Assembly: GCA_010093485.1 (NCBI GenBank)
Contig: MU001495.1
Location: 1,817,470-1,881,469, forward strand
Source of the DNA: Karstenula rhodostoma CBS 690.94
Lineage: Eukaryota > Ascomycota > Dothideomycetes > Pleosporales > Didymosphaeriaceae
Length of the DNA: 64,000 nucleotides
Reading direction: 5' to 3'
A program made the translations under genes and the position numbers. Shown here in pieces: positions 1 through 12,287 of this stretch. A model generated the notes under the pieces. It did no database searches, was not told where the DNA came from, and was given only the letters and a program-made list of their open reading frames with translations. Positions within the stretch are counted from its first letter, which is position 1, and every line of letters starts with the position of its first letter.

Positions 1-390
1 ATACGTTCGGGTCACCAGAACGTTTTTAGTCACGTGCCGTGATGAGCCAATCAGAGAGCTGTACGTAGTTCAGCTGCTAACTATAATTAGGCTAGCTTCC
101 ACGTGATTGATAGAGTTCTGTTCACCCTAAGGTCGGCATCTCCACGCGACCAACGGACGTACCTCCGAATCACGCATACATCCCGCCGTTCATATAACTT
201 CTTAGCAGGTGCCTCAATGCGAATTACAGAGGTGCAGCCACAAATATTTACTGGGATTAAATAGTCGCGCATTGCAAAGAGCGAGTGGGAAGGCCGTGGA
301 AGAACCCTGACGTACAAGCATGGTCTCTTTGGAGTCTTTCGTCCATTATCCTTTGAACAGGGAAGCCTGATTTGATTCATCCCCAACAGT

Positions 391-482
391 GTCATTTTCT
401 AATCGTTGACATGAACCACGAAGTGTTGTAATAGACTAAAAATATGGACTGCGACTGCCGCCTAATAGTAACCCAAAACAGA
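391..482. repeat. Degenerate dispersed repeat fragment (R1 copy)
   Basis: About 90 bp match 25136-25233. The first 31 bases differ at two positions and the block ending in CCTAATAGTAAC (28 bases) differs at two, all four being transitions (C/T or G/A). The middle part is more diverged and contains indels. The family is not one I recognise. Confidence 0.7.
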
Positions 483-1821
483 GCGTTTCCCCGACAATGT
501 AGATTAAGCAGTCTCTTTACCCACCGAGTTTGAATCCCATACATTCTCATGTTCGGACATCTACACGATACCCACATCTCGTTCCACCCCAGTAGACGCA
601 GGGTCCACAACGCACCACACCGCAGAATCTCATACTCACCCAATAGTATAAAGTACAAACTTCGACCATTACTACTCCTCTCCATGATACGCGCTCTATA
701 CGAGTCACATTTACCCCTATCCTCCCCAGGCCCGAACCAAAATACAAACCCTCCCCCTGCCACATATCGCCACGCCGTCACACCACCCGCAAAACCCCCT
801 CGGCTCGGATCCCAAGCCAACCCGTCCGCGCCGTCGCGCCGTCAACCACATCTTTCGCCCCTGTTGCCTCCACCCTTATTATTATGCTCCTACTGGTGTC
901 TGCCCAAGGCAACTAATCTCCTCCCGCGCGCGCCGTCGGCCCGATTGCATGCAATGCGCCGCGAGCTGTCAGACTAGCTGAGCCATCGCACGGCGTACCA
1001 CAAACGGATGCGCGACGCGACAAGTGCCCGCGCGGTGCAGTGACTCGCCTTGCATGCGTACATATGACAGCTAACATAGCTGCATTCCTGCGTGCGGCGG
1101 CGCCCACGAGTCGCCCTGCGAGGTGATGGCATCTCGCAGGCGAGCTGAGCAACTGGAGAAGAGCTCGGCACCATCGGGCGAGGAACACGTTTCAACCCTA
1201 AACCAGTGCCCCGGACAATACTCCTGCCTCGCGCTACGAGAAGAGGCTTGCTTGCCTAGAAGATGTCACAATCAAGTGTGGTTCTGCGTACCAGGTAGCG
1301 ACGCATGTAGGTGATACTGTAGTACAACGGTTACAAGCGACGAATTGCCCCCACTTCACCACAGCAGTGGAAGACCATGCAACATTGAGCCAATCGAAGC
1401 GTATGGAACTCTCTCCGGTGAGCCCTTGTATTTTTCCATGCGTGCGTAGGCTCAGAGCGTGCAATTCTCCATGAAGGTGCACGAGGATCTTCGGCGCATT
1501 CCCTACAGGCTACAACTAGTCGCCAGATCTGCGGGGTCTGAGTTGGTGGCATTGGCTGGGCTCCGCATGCATGCATCCGCGATATGATTTCCTAATCCAG
1601 GAAGATGTCGGCTCTCGGAGTCGGACCCGGTCTGTCGCTTGTTGTCTCCCAGCACCATCTCTCCCACATCGACAGCCTTCCCCTCTGCATACCCCTCCAC
1701 CTGCATCATGACTAACTTGGGCTTTTGAGGCCAACGCTGGACCGGGGAAATTCCAGGGTTTATGTCATCGGGGTCGAAGCCGGGCATATCAACATCGATA
1801 GCAGCGTTTACAGTACTCAAA

Positions 1822-1869
1822 ATGCGCAGTCCTCGTCGGCGTCCTTCCCATCTCCACCATCTTAATTAA
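1822..1869 (+). promoter_or_regulatory. Possible upstream ORF of the transcription factor
   Basis: A 15-codon ORF with its own ATG and TAA stop ends 8 bases before the presumed ATG of the Zn2Cys6 gene. If the transcript includes it, it could reduce initiation at the main start. The transcript start is unknown, so this is inference. Confidence 0.3.
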
Positions 1870-1877
1870 GTCCTGAT

Positions 1878-4379
1878 ATGGCAAATTTCCGTCCTCTCCA
1901 ACCTGCACCCATGGAAGAACAACCGCCTCATATACAGGCCAGGCCTTTGCAGGCTACGAAACCGAAACGTACGGTTACTCTTGGAGCATGTATCGCTTGT
2001 GAGTCTCCCTTTGTTCGGCCTCTCTCCATCTCGACATAGCAGCAGTTGATATGGGATCCTCAATGATATCTGACTACTCATAGGCCGCAAACGCAAGTCC
2101 AAAGTGAGTATCGAAGCGTATGATAATTTGAGTTATCTAACAAACTCAGTGCGACGGGAACCGTCCAATATGTAGTTGCTGTACTCAAAAGGATACTGAT
2201 TGTGTCTACGAACTGGGACCGAACGAGAAGCCATCTCAAGCCATGAAAAGGAAGAACGAAGAGATGCAGGGAGAGCTCTCCAGCTTGCGCCAGCTCTACG
2301 ATCTGTTACGACTTCGTCCTGAGCAGGAGGCTCTAGCTATCCTTCAAAAGATCAGAGAAGGATCCCCGGAAGCCCTGCCAACTCAGCAGATACAGCTAAT
2401 CAACTTAATTCACCAAGGACAGCTCATGAGCGGACCGTCCTTAGCACACTATGCCGACCCTGCGCACCCCTTGACGTTGCCACCTATTCACCTTGCCCTC
2501 GATTCGGCAAGCTTCAATCGCAATAGATTGCCTTTCACAAGCATGTTTCCACTAGGCTACGACGAGTCCACCAGCCAGCGAAGACGGCACACTTTAGACA
2601 CCGACGTCTCTGCTCGGTAAGCTGCCACCGCGTTGACAACTTTGAGGGGTAATTTTGACCAACCCCAGCTCAGATGCTTCTTATTCAATGCCACCATCCA
2701 CGTCGATAGAAACTCTTCCGCATCCCGAAGCCAACAGTCCGTCTGATCCCCGGCTAGAACAGCTCCCGAACTGGACTCCAATTACAAAAGATACCCGTTT
2801 TCTGTGTCTTCTCATGAATCTCTGGCATAAGTGGGAGTATAGCTACTACCACTACCTCGATTGGGACATCTTCCTAGATGATCTCTCGAGTGGACGTACT
2901 GACTTTTGTTCCGAGCTTCTTGTAAATGCAATCTTAGCTTCTGCGAGTGTAAGTCTATTTATACAGATGACTCTGCCAAGGGACCCTTCGCGTTGCTGAC
3001 TGGTGCACAGTTTCACTCTTCGCTCGTAAAAAATCGATCTAAACCGTTTGGTGACAGTTTAATCACCCGCTTTTATCGGGAAGCCCGGCGGCTGTGGGAA
3101 GCCGGAGAGGGTGAGGACAGCTTGACCCGGATTCAAGCAGCCCTGGCATTGTTCATGGTATTCGGGAAGCATGGGCGAGACAGAGTCGGCTACATGTTCC
3201 TCCAGGAGGCATGTCGGCTCACTCGTACACTGGGTTTTTTCCGCCTGCCGTCATCCGCTACTCAAAGACCGCAACACATTACCCAAGAGAAATGGGAAAG
3301 GGCTCGATCGGTCACAGCTTGGGCATTGTTCAACTTCCAACTGTAAGCAATCTCGTGTCATCCAACGCTGATTACATGTCTAACGAAGCTAGGACGATGT
3401 CCTTCACTTATTCTCTGCCGCCCTTGATCAATTCCCCCCCGCCCGTAGCTATACCTTACGAAGGAAGTACGAACGATGAAGGTAATCAACCCTCTTGTGT
3501 TGATAGTTGTTGATTTTGACGTGTCCAAGCTCTGTTCCAAGATGAATGCGCTCGCAGCGTCGTTCTTCTTGAATGTCTGAACACGCTCATCGACCCAGAC
3601 GACCCAACGTCAGATCTGCCACCAAAGCCAGAACAGATCGAGATCCTCTACCTTCGGCTGAAGCTATGGTTCGATCATCGCAGATCGAGTCTATGTCCAA
3701 CGAAGCATCCCTCACCAGAGAATCTACTCACGGCGTACAAATCCCCACCCAAGATGAAGAATAAGCACTGACACCTCGCAGAATGCAATACTACGTATCA
3801 GTAATTCGCCTGTTCCAGCCATTCATCCACTACGAAAGCTCAAACGAGCGCATAAGCTCATACCGCGACCAAGCCCTCGTGCGCACGTCAGCAGCAACCA
3901 AGGAGCTCCGACACCTTATCTTCCTCCACGACAGCCAGCACGGGTGGGCCGCGACCATCACCATCATCTTGCATCCACTCACGATATCCGTCTTCGGCTC
4001 GCTCGATGAGATAGCCAGCCAAACGAACCCCGTCTTTACCCCCGACGCCAACGAAGCCTACAAAGGCCTTCTAACTTGCCTCTACGCCCTGAGCGTCATC
4101 ACGACGTACAACTTCTACTCGCAGTCCCTGTTCCGGCTAGCCACGCAGTCGTGCACAGCACTGGATATCCCGCTGCCGGTGGAGATATCGACGGTGCTGG
4201 ATCGCTTCCAGAGCGACGAGTGGACCAAGACGGCGGCCAGCATGGTGAGCAGCCAATACATTGCCGACATGCGCAGGACGGCGTCTGGGGTGGAGAATGC
4301 CCGCATGGACACCATCATCTCGCGGTGGGACGCGCTGACCCTCAAAGACGACCCCGCGTTGAACAAGGACGGAGCTTGA
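1878..4379 (+). CDS. Zn2Cys6 fungal transcription factor, eight exons
   Basis: This is a nuclear DNA-binding regulator of 703 aa. Exons: 1878-1998, 2084-2103, 2150-2616, 2669-2948, 3011-3342, 3393-3481, 3530-3734, 3782-4379; all phases agree. The binuclear cluster is split over the first three exons, with ligands C38, C41, C48, C55, C58 and C65 (C-x2-C-x6-C-x6-C-x2-C-x6-C) preceded by basic residues. A predicted linker/coiled coil follows (residues ~75-125). The central and C-terminal parts carry the hallmark of the fungal-specific TF domain (YSLPPL-like stretch, then QYYVSVIRLFQPF). The last intron uses GTACAA and removes an in-frame TGA. No cluster or pathway genes lie beside it, so its targets cannot be inferred. 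Confidence 0.9.
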
Positions 4380-5903
4380 GCCGTCGAGTCGCAGCGCTGT
4401 GTCGCATCATTGGATCGGGACGGTTTCCCGCATGTCTGAAGCGTTATTTTATGCCACCTCAGAAGGACCGAGATCGTGCATCACCACCTTACGTGTAGCT
4501 AGCCCAGTCAGTCAGTACTACCATGGCATCCGCGATACAATACCCATCCCATCCCTATCCATCCACGCTATGAACTGCAATTCGTCGTCTCACCTTCTTC
4601 TAACAAGCGCCCGCTCGTCGAACCTCCCCCTTCCACTCCCACGCATCCCGCACACCGCAACTTCAAACCCACCCCAACTGAGTCCAGAAACACGCTCCTC
4701 CCCGACGAAAATTGCCTCTAGCGGCTAGCACCCCTCACCCTTAGCTGCGCTTCGGCTGCTCCCTCGTGCATCACGCTGCTCACATATCGATGCCGGACGT
4801 TCAGCAGCACTAGGCAGAGGGCACTCTTCTTTCGTCTGGATCCGCCGAATGCGATCCCGAGCAGCGGTTGCGGGTACGGTGATCAGGTATGACGCAACGC
4901 GCTCGTAGGCCATTTGCACATGACAGCAGCTTCCGCGGGCTGCTGTTGATGGCGGTGGGTGATTAATAATCTGCAAGCGGGATGCACATTTTCACGAGGA
5001 GCAACGGTAACGGTCCCGAGAAAGCTTGGAGCTAGACTCGCTCCCGAACCGCCTGCTCGACGGCGGAGCAGAGCACCACTTTGCCGAACCCTGCACCCCC
5101 CGTGGTGATTGGCAGACTCGCCAGCCTTGTTGTTATGGTAGGTTCCTGGTGCAATGCAGGTTGGCTATACAATGCCTTTCCTTTCCCCAGCAACACCAGC
5201 GTTTGTTCAAGAAATATGAAGACAGACTCGCATCCCCAACCTCATCCCCAAACCTAAGTGCGCCGACTCCTACATTGCAACGAACATTGTCTCCCGCCAA
5301 GTTTACTGTCCAAGCATTCATTCCGGAGCGGCAGGCGTCAAATGACAGCAAGGGGGAGTAAGCTTCCACGGATCCCAACGGCCTGCAGCAATATAGAAGC
5401 GGGGTCGCGTGGCTTGCCATCTCGCATGAAAGATCCTTACCACTAACTCGTCCGCGCTGTCGCAAACCCTAATTCGGAGAATCTCAAGTGGCAAAAAGTG
5501 TTTAGATGGACATGGGTCATCTATATCTCATGTGTTCGTGACGGCTTATACTATAATATCCGCGGCACACTGTCTATAGCCCTGCAATCCATATTGAATC
5601 CGCCACTCAAAAGCAAAGCCAGTTTTTCTGGTCGAAAGTGACCAGTGCAAAACTCCAAGACCATGCATGCATCATCAAGGCCGTTTGGAAGACACATCGT
5701 AATTTTACAAACCCCATTGCGGCTGTATTGGGAACTTGATAGACCCGAGGATGCTGATGCACTGTTGCACAGCCCCGAGATGCAACCCAGTCGCCAAGAT
5801 CATGGCCGCAACTGCAACTGTGACCGCACCTACAGACGGAGGAGACTCCGGATCTGCGCAGGCAGGCCTCACGGGACTCCACCGCCTCTTCGCCGTTGGT
5901 CGC
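4380..5903. other. Intergenic, no gene seen
   Basis: This is the 3' side of the transcription factor and of the convergent XPB gene. Several 80-110 codon frames occur on both strands without motifs or coherent splicing. I see no tRNA-like cloverleaf or repeat. Confidence 0.55.
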
Positions 5904-8315
5904 TTATTCTCCAGCAGCCTTCCTCTTCTTAGCGTTCGTGTGGCTGCTGTTGAGCTTGCGGATGAAGTTGTTCTTGACGCCCTTGGCCTTGGTGAGCTCC
6001 TTGTTCCTCGACTTGTTGTACTCAATGTACGACATGCCCGCACCTCCAGAGAGGTCGGCCAGCGTGCCCGCGGTGCGGCGTGCGCCGCCTTTCTTGCGCC
6101 TGTTGAGGTTCATGGAAAACGTGTCGCCTGCGATCTGCTCCTCCGCGGCGTCAGATTCCTTGGCGAGACAGACCTCGGTCAGCAGTTCTTTTCGATCAGA
6201 CAACGTCCGGAAGTATAGGTCGGTGCGGTCCTCGATACCCTCGAGTTTGGTGATGATTTTGAAAGCGTACCCTTGGTCGACAAGGAACGTCTGCCGTCGA
6301 GCAGCGTACGTCATCTCATCTGTGTCTTTGGAAACCAATGAGTAGAAGAAAGCATTGAAGCCTTCATCATTACGCCGCTTCGCCCGGAGGATTCTCCCGA
6401 GTCGTTGTGCCTCTTGACGACGGGAACCGTAATGAGAGCTGATTTGGATGAGACATGTTGCCTCGGGTAGGTCGAGACTAGTATCACCGATCTTCGACAG
6501 GAAGATAGCATGTACTTCCTCGTTGTGCTGGAAATTTTGTAGGATATGTAGTCGCTCACTTTGAGTAGTGCCACCGTGAATGAAGGGATGTACCAGTTTT
6601 TTTGCGTACTTCTCTAGTGCGTACACATTGTCAGAAAAGATGATGATCTTGTCGCCGCGCTTTGCGTGATAGTCGATGAGGAATTGACAGGCCTGGAATT
6701 TATATGGATTCAGAACAGCGAGCAGCTGCTTCTTGGGGCTGTTGGACCCTGCCGTGTTCAGCCATTCTCGATAGAATTCTGGGGCCATTCTACACCAGAC
6801 CTCTGCGCATTGCACCTTGGCTATGTGGCCTTGTTGCGAAAGTTCTTGCCAGTTCGCTTCGTAGAGCTTTGGCCCCACGAGGAAGTTCAAGGTTCCAATC
6901 TTGTCGTCTTCTCGAAGCAAGGTTGCCGTCAGGCCTAGCTTGCAGTGCGATGCCACCGAGTACGTGACCTTTTTGAACATTGCCGCAGGAATGATGTGGA
7001 CTTCATCGGCAATGAGCAAGCCCCACTCCCGCTCTTGAATAAATTTGAGAGCAGCAGCGGTGTCGTGCGCCCTTTTCCCAGACGCAGCGAGCATGTGATA
7101 GGTTGTCACCAGAATTCCAGCGGAATGGGGGAAGACGTTCTTCTCTAGAGAAGTTAAGACGGCAATGTCTTCAGAATTGATGTTGGACCATTTCAAAAAC
7201 TCAGCCCGCCACTGCAGCGCAGACATAGTGCTGTTACATAGGACTATGCAGGACTTTTTCACACCGCAGGCAGCTGTAATGCCCACTAGCGTCTTACCAG
7301 CACCGCACGGGAGAACGATGACGCCGGATCTGGCTCGCGAGTTGGAGAACATCTTACTCAGGGCCTTCTCCTGGTAGTATCGGATCTGCGCGTGGGGCTT
7401 CAGATCGATTTCAAGGTTTGGGTTCACAGTGTCATTGTTGAAGTCATATTCCTGGGTTAGCGGATAGCCGATCTCCCAACACTGCTTGATGACAGCCTCG
7501 CGCGTCTCACTTCTGATCTGAAAAGAATGCACTTTGACCTCCTCCTCCTCCTCTTCGTCATCTTCTCGCAGCGAAGCGATCATGTCATTGGGCGCTTGCG
7601 ACTCTTCAGCAGCGGGCTCGGGCTGCGCAACTTGGTTGGCACCAGCAGCCATTTTGGTGCCTGGAATCATCATCTTGCCAATCTTTGGAGCCGCCTCGGT
7701 AATCAATGTGGCGCTGCTGTCGGCCAAACTCTCAGAGATGATGGGATCCTGCAGCAGCTGGCGCAACAACGCAGGGTCATCACTCTCGATGTAGGAAAGG
7801 GTCTTCTTCAGAACGATTTTGGCTTTTCCATAGGCGGCAGAAGACTTCTTGATGAAGCTGACGACGCTGGAACTTAGGACAGCTTTGGAATACTTCTCAA
7901 GTCTGTTGATGATCTGTTCGGGGTGATGGCCGACAGAAACTGCGGCAAAGAGGCTGTGAGCAGTCAAGGTGTACTCGTGCATCCTCGAGACACGCGAGAT
8001 GGGTTCAGCGATATTGATCAGGAAGTCCTGCGCCTCGGGGAACAGAGGGCTGAACGACTCTAGAATGATCTTGCCGTCCTCGACCACCCACATGGGGCGG
8101 CTGGCATGGTCTGGCTTGAGAGGCTGGGAAACCTGATCGTTCTGGAAGAGTCCCGAGGCCCCGTCTATCTGGTATCGAGGCTTCTGATGTCCGGCGAGAG
8201 AAAACTTGTTCTCGAGCCTCTTGAAGGTATCGGCATCACTCAGCTCTCCACCCGACCACTCCTGCCCGTCCACCTCGGTGACGGCGGCCTCGGCTTTGCG
8301 CTTCTTGGGCGGCAT
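5904..8315 (-). CDS. SSL2: TFIIH DNA helicase/translocase XPB (Ssl2/Rad25)
   Basis: This is the ATP-dependent 3'-5' DNA translocase of TFIIH, needed for promoter opening and nucleotide excision repair in the nucleus. It is a single exon of 803 aa, close to yeast Ssl2 (843 aa). Visible motifs: Walker A PCGAGKT near 336-342, DEVH box 437-440, the XPB RED motif (LLRED, 466-470) and a C-terminal helicase motif VI (AQRLGRILR). An acidic run lies at 252-259. I chose the ATG giving MPPKKRKAE, a basic NLS-like start typical of the family; the frame stays open 70 codons further upstream to 8525 but contains no ATG there. It is divergent from HID1, with 473 bp between the start codons. Confidence 0.97.
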   Translation of the reverse strand: MPPKKRKAEAAVTEVDGQEWSGGELSDADTFKRLENKFSLAGHQKPRYQIDGASGLFQNDQVSQPLKPDHASRPMWVVEDGKIILESFSPLFPEAQDFLINIAEPISRVSRMHEYTLTAHSLFAAVSVGHHPEQIINRLEKYSKAVLSSSVVSFIKKSSAAYGKAKIVLKKTLSYIESDDPALLRQLLQDPIISESLADSSATLITEAAPKIGKMMIPGTKMAAGANQVAQPEPAAEESQAPNDMIASLREDDEEEEEEVKVHSFQIRSETREAVIKQCWEIGYPLTQEYDFNNDTVNPNLEIDLKPHAQIRYYQEKALSKMFSNSRARSGVIVLPCGAGKTLVGITAACGVKKSCIVLCNSTMSALQWRAEFLKWSNINSEDIAVLTSLEKNVFPHSAGILVTTYHMLAASGKRAHDTAAALKFIQEREWGLLIADEVHIIPAAMFKKVTYSVASHCKLGLTATLLREDDKIGTLNFLVGPKLYEANWQELSQQGHIAKVQCAEVWCRMAPEFYREWLNTAGSNSPKKQLLAVLNPYKFQACQFLIDYHAKRGDKIIIFSDNVYALEKYAKKLVHPFIHGGTTQSERLHILQNFQHNEEVHAIFLSKIGDTSLDLPEATCLIQISSHYGSRRQEAQRLGRILRAKRRNDEGFNAFFYSLVSKDTDEMTYAARRQTFLVDQGYAFKIITKLEGIEDRTDLYFRTLSDRKELLTEVCLAKESDAAEEQIAGDTFSMNLNRRKKGGARRTAGTLADLSGGAGMSYIEYNKSRNKELTKAKGVKNNFIRKLNSSHTNAKKRKAAGE

Positions 8316-8788
8316 GTCTATAGTGTCGAGCGTAAGGTCGCTGGGCGGGGCGCTCTGGCGCGTAGCAATGTGCGAGGGAGCGGCAGCGAGGCCTTGCGGG
8401 ACAGCGGTTCGCAGTGGACGATGCGAGCGTGGGCTGGGGTGGGCGGGAGAGCGAGGATAATGAAAGGCAGCTGCAGGTGGCGCTGGTCGTGATGACGCCG
8501 GGGCAGGCGCGACTGCCAAGACCACTTAATAAGCAGGGTTGCTCTCAGACTCTGGATTGATGCCAGGCGCGTGGAGTGTGGAGTGTGGAGTGGCAGGAAT
8601 AATCAGCGATGGACAATGCGCAGTCGCAAATGGGGCGTGGTGGTGCGTGTCGCGTCGAGGCGCGCGCTCATGTGAGCTGGGAGCTGGGAGGAGCTGTGCG
8701 TTGTGGGGTGCAGGCGTTGCTCCACCGCAGACGACCGACTACTCCACAACCACCGGCCGCGATGCTTGGCTGATGGCACAAATCTCCC
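8316..8788. promoter_or_regulatory. Bidirectional promoter region XPB/HID1
   Basis: These 473 bp separate two divergent start codons and must hold both promoters. Three tandem copies of GTGGAGT lie at 8571-8591. No TATA-like element stands out. Confidence 0.6.
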
Positions 8789-11747
8789 ATGGGCGCGTCC
8801 GACTCCAAGCTCAGCTTTAAGCAGGGCATCTTCCGCCTGGCGGAGCCCAAGCAGATCCCCGCCGACGACACCTACTGGGCCGGCGTAAGCTCACTCACCT
8901 GCCCGATGCCTATGGCTATTCCCATGCCCATGCCCATTCGCTGACGGCTGCTCTGCTACAGTTCTGGGAGCTGCCCGAGTCCGCAGAGGATGTCTTCTCG
9001 CTCTTCTCGCCTGCCGACATCCGCCGCACGCGCGACGGCAACCTCGCCAACCTCGAGACGCTGGTGCTCGCTGTGACATCGCGCCTCTGCGTGCTGCGCA
9101 GCCACCCCTCGTTCCCCGACCCGGACCTTGCCCCCGAGCGCGACGCCCTCAACTGCATACGTGTGCTCACCCGCGTCTTGCCCTTCATCTACGAGGCCGA
9201 CCACCTCGATGCCTGGGAAGACAACTTTTTCTGGGGCGCCCGCCGAAAGCGCACCCGCCGCGGCACAGAGGTGCTATTTGACGAGGCCGATCCCGAGCAG
9301 ACGCCCACCGCCAACAATCCCGAGCCCGACTTCGAGCAGGCCAAGCCGCTGGCCGAGGATATCATCGACACCCTGATCGACCTGCTGTTCTTCTCCGACT
9401 TCACCCTGCCCAAGGTGCCTGCCGCCAAGAACAAGGTCTCGTATGCGATATGGCAGAGTGGCGTCGGCTGCAACACGCCCATTGCCTCCACCAAGGAACT
9501 TGAAAACAACAGAACCGAGATCCTGCGTCTGCTTCTTACCTTGGCAAGCAAGTCCATGTACATGTCTGCCAACGTGTTGCCTGTCAAGGGCGTCAAGGCA
9601 ATAACGTACATGGCAACAAGCTTCGATAAGCAAGTCGTCTTGTCTGTTCTCTGCTCGCTCCTCAACACTGTACGTCCCCTACCCCTGCAAATTTCGTGTC
9701 TCGCCTAACGTCTGATAGACCTTGAAATACAACCCGGCTTCGTGGCGAGTGCCCTATGACCATGTCGTGTTCAAGGACCAGAAACAGATCCTCGTCACAT
9801 ACTGCCTGCAGCTATTGCTTGTGCTCATACTTTATCCCATCCCAGAACCAGGCACTGGAACACCTCCTCGCAACACTTTCCGCTATTTCCTCGGTCGCTT
9901 GCATCGACCGCAAGACTTTCAGTTCCTGGTCGACGGGATGACGAGGATACTCAATCAACCTGTATGTCCGCTGCATATCATGTGTGCCTGCGCCTGCTGA
10001 TTAGACTTAGATGCAAGCGACATCCACATACCTTCCTGGAAGCCACAAGTCGCTGACGTGGGCACCTGAAATGATCATGTTGTTCTGGGAAACCTTGCAG
10101 TGCAACAAGCGCTTCCGGTCCTTCATCATCGACACCGACAGAGCCCACGATTTTGTTGTTCTGGTGTTGTATTATGCCATCGACCAGCGCAATGACCCCA
10201 CCAAGCAGGGTCTCGTCAGGATGTGCATTTTCGTATTGCAAACCTTGAGCGTGGAGTCTCACTTTGGCAAGAGCTTGAACAAAACATTCGAGGGACAAGA
10301 GTCGTTACCGGCCAGCATCCGCATAACCAACTTCCACGGCACATATGCCGACTATCTTATCACGGTAAGATCTCATATATATGTGGGCGCACTCTGCTAA
10401 CAAACATCAGTCCATATATACACTGCTTACCACGAGCAAAGGAAAGCTAGATGCCATCTACCCAGCGTTATTAGCCGTCATCCAGAACATTGCACCCCAT
10501 GTGCAAAACTTGGGCAGAGCTCCGAGCTCAAAACTTTTACAGCTGTTTGCATCAATGTCCTCTCCTAGCTTTCTATTCGCAAACGAGACCAACCATACGT
10601 TGTTACAATCATTGCTTGAAGCTCTGAATGCTATAATCGAGCACCAATACCAGCGTAAGTGTACGCCTTCGAGCGGAAGTCTGTAACTGACGTCCAAAAG
10701 ATAATCCCAATCTGGTTTATGCCATTATAAGGTCACGAAAACGGGTTCAAGCCCTCCGCAACTTCACATTAGAAAGCGGCCAGGAAGAGATCGAACGCCA
10801 AAATCAACAGCGAAAGGAGAACAGTGGGGAGCATCCGCGAGCGGACTCGATCGACAGCATACGAAGTCCCACGATGCCGCGCACACCTACGCTGAACAAT
10901 GTTCCTGAGGAGAGCAGCGCTTTTGCTATTGGTGACGATGAAGACTTCGATGCGGAGGAGCCTCACCCAACGGCCACTCCGCAATCACCGGTGCATGCTC
11001 ACTCAGGCGCTTCCAGAAGTGGCTCGATAGCATCGTCACTAGACGAGTCGGTACCTCTGCAACTACGAGGAATGTCTGAGAAGGCACGTGGAAAGATGCC
11101 TGTTGGTCAGCCTGCGTTCTCGCGGCAGAACAGCACGACTAGTCTCAGCAGCATCGCGACTCCTGCATTAGGCACGGGTGATTTCTTTACGCCCTCTGCT
11201 GCATGGGTAAGTTGACGAGGCTCTGTCGCTTATTCGCAACGCTGATCAACTACAGATCGAAAGCTGGCTCCCTGAGTTGCCACTACACACAATTCTCATG
11301 CTGCTATCCGAGCTGGGTCCGAAGATCCCCAACACCGGCTCCTCAACCGCCGACACAGCAACCGCCCTGAAGATCATCCGCGAAAGCGAAGTTCGCGGCA
11401 TCGAGCCCTCGCCAATCAAGGATTACTCTTTCGAATGGTCACCCCTCTCCATGGGCTGGTACGAGTCTCTCCTCTGGAGCTTCATTTTTGCTGGGGAGAT
11501 GGTAGTGTCCAAGGGCACGGCGGGTGTATGGAACAATACGAGCATCCGTTTGTTCAAGGTGCAGGAAGCAGCGGCCCAGGCGCCCAGTTTGTTGGCGCCG
11601 CGGGGCGCGGTGGACGCGGTGGGCAGCACGATCGTGCAGAGGATTGGGAGTCTTAATTTGAGAGACCGGGCCACTCAGATGGCGCAGGGGGGCGCTCCTA
11701 GCAGTGGCAATTCCGGGGAAAGGCCGAGTACGGTTAGAGAGATCTAG
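8789..11747 (+). CDS. HID1: HID1 family protein (Golgi/trafficking)
   Basis: HID1 proteins are myristoylated peripheral membrane proteins linked to Golgi and secretory-granule trafficking in animals; fungal orthologues are conserved but little studied. The product is 880 aa. Exons: 8789-8884, 8962-9669, 9719-9961, 10011-10364, 10411-10654, 10701-11206, 11256-11747. The N-terminus MGASDSKLSF matches the family's myristoylation start (MG followed by S/T at position 6 and SKL). The following segment (FRLAEPKQIPADDTYWAGFW) is the conserved HID1 beginning. A serine-rich, probably disordered region near residues 620-720 precedes the conserved C-terminal part. All introns are 46-77 nt with canonical ends. 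Confidence 0.93.
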
Positions 11748-12287
11748 GGGTGTTGCCAGGACACAAGGAGACGACCGAACGCGTGTGGCCGGTGGCTCAG
11801 CCACGCCTTTTCGAGTAACAATGCTACATATCCATCATCATGAAAGGTAGAGGAAGCGTGGCTGGCGATCTAGGTCTGTGCAAGACAAGTCGGTTGCTGA
11901 AAATGTGTAGCAGATTGCAGATCGGGACTGACGTGGCTGTGCTCCGCCACATGTGGCGAGTGCTTCCCGCTTCGCTTAGCCTATCACCAGGATTAGCGCC
12001 CTTCATTTCGACAAGTTACTCGCCCACGAGCCAACAACGACGGTCGCGTGTCTTCGGCGTGTCCCTTTGCCTAGATCTAGGCCGCCTAGACCCTGAACCG
12101 AGACGCGCAATTGCTTATCAGTTGTCCCATTGTGTGCGGGAAATGCGCTTCCAAAAGTGGGCCACGCGCCTACCATCTGCTCTCTGTGTTTGTACCGTGC
12201 CTTTTGTTGCTGTGCTGTTCAGCGTAGTTTGATACCCTGATGTACATGACTTTACCATCTTGTTAACTCGTTTGTTTCATCATCAGC
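11748..12287. other. Intergenic with a perfect palindrome
   Basis: No gene is seen. CGCCACATGTGGCG at 11945-11958 is a perfect 14-bp palindrome whose core CACATGTG is an E-box of the type bound by bHLH factors. A 130-codon plus-strand frame here has no motif. Confidence 0.5.

Larger units (their letters stand above)
1..1877. other. Gene-poor flank upstream of the Zn2Cys6 regulator
   Basis: I see no recognisable gene. Open frames here are short, lack family motifs and overlap each other on both strands. The stretch contains a degenerate dispersed repeat (391-482). A 105-codon minus-strand frame (1503-1820) has fairly protein-like composition but no recognisable domain. A 15-codon upstream ORF (1822-1869) lies just before the transcription factor start. 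Confidence 0.6.

Noticed and set aside
1503..1820. 105-codon minus-strand frame with protein-like composition
   Set aside because: No family motif, no supporting exon neighbours, and its end overlaps the likely promoter of the transcription factor. It remains possible but unsupported.
8316..8525. 70-codon upstream extension of XPB
   Set aside because: The frame is open but has no ATG and is Pro/Ala/Ser-rich; the MPPKKRK start is family-like.
11840..12232. 130-codon frame between HID1 and the epoxide-hydrolase-like gene
   Set aside because: No domain or signal peptide; it lies in the intergenic region with the palindrome.
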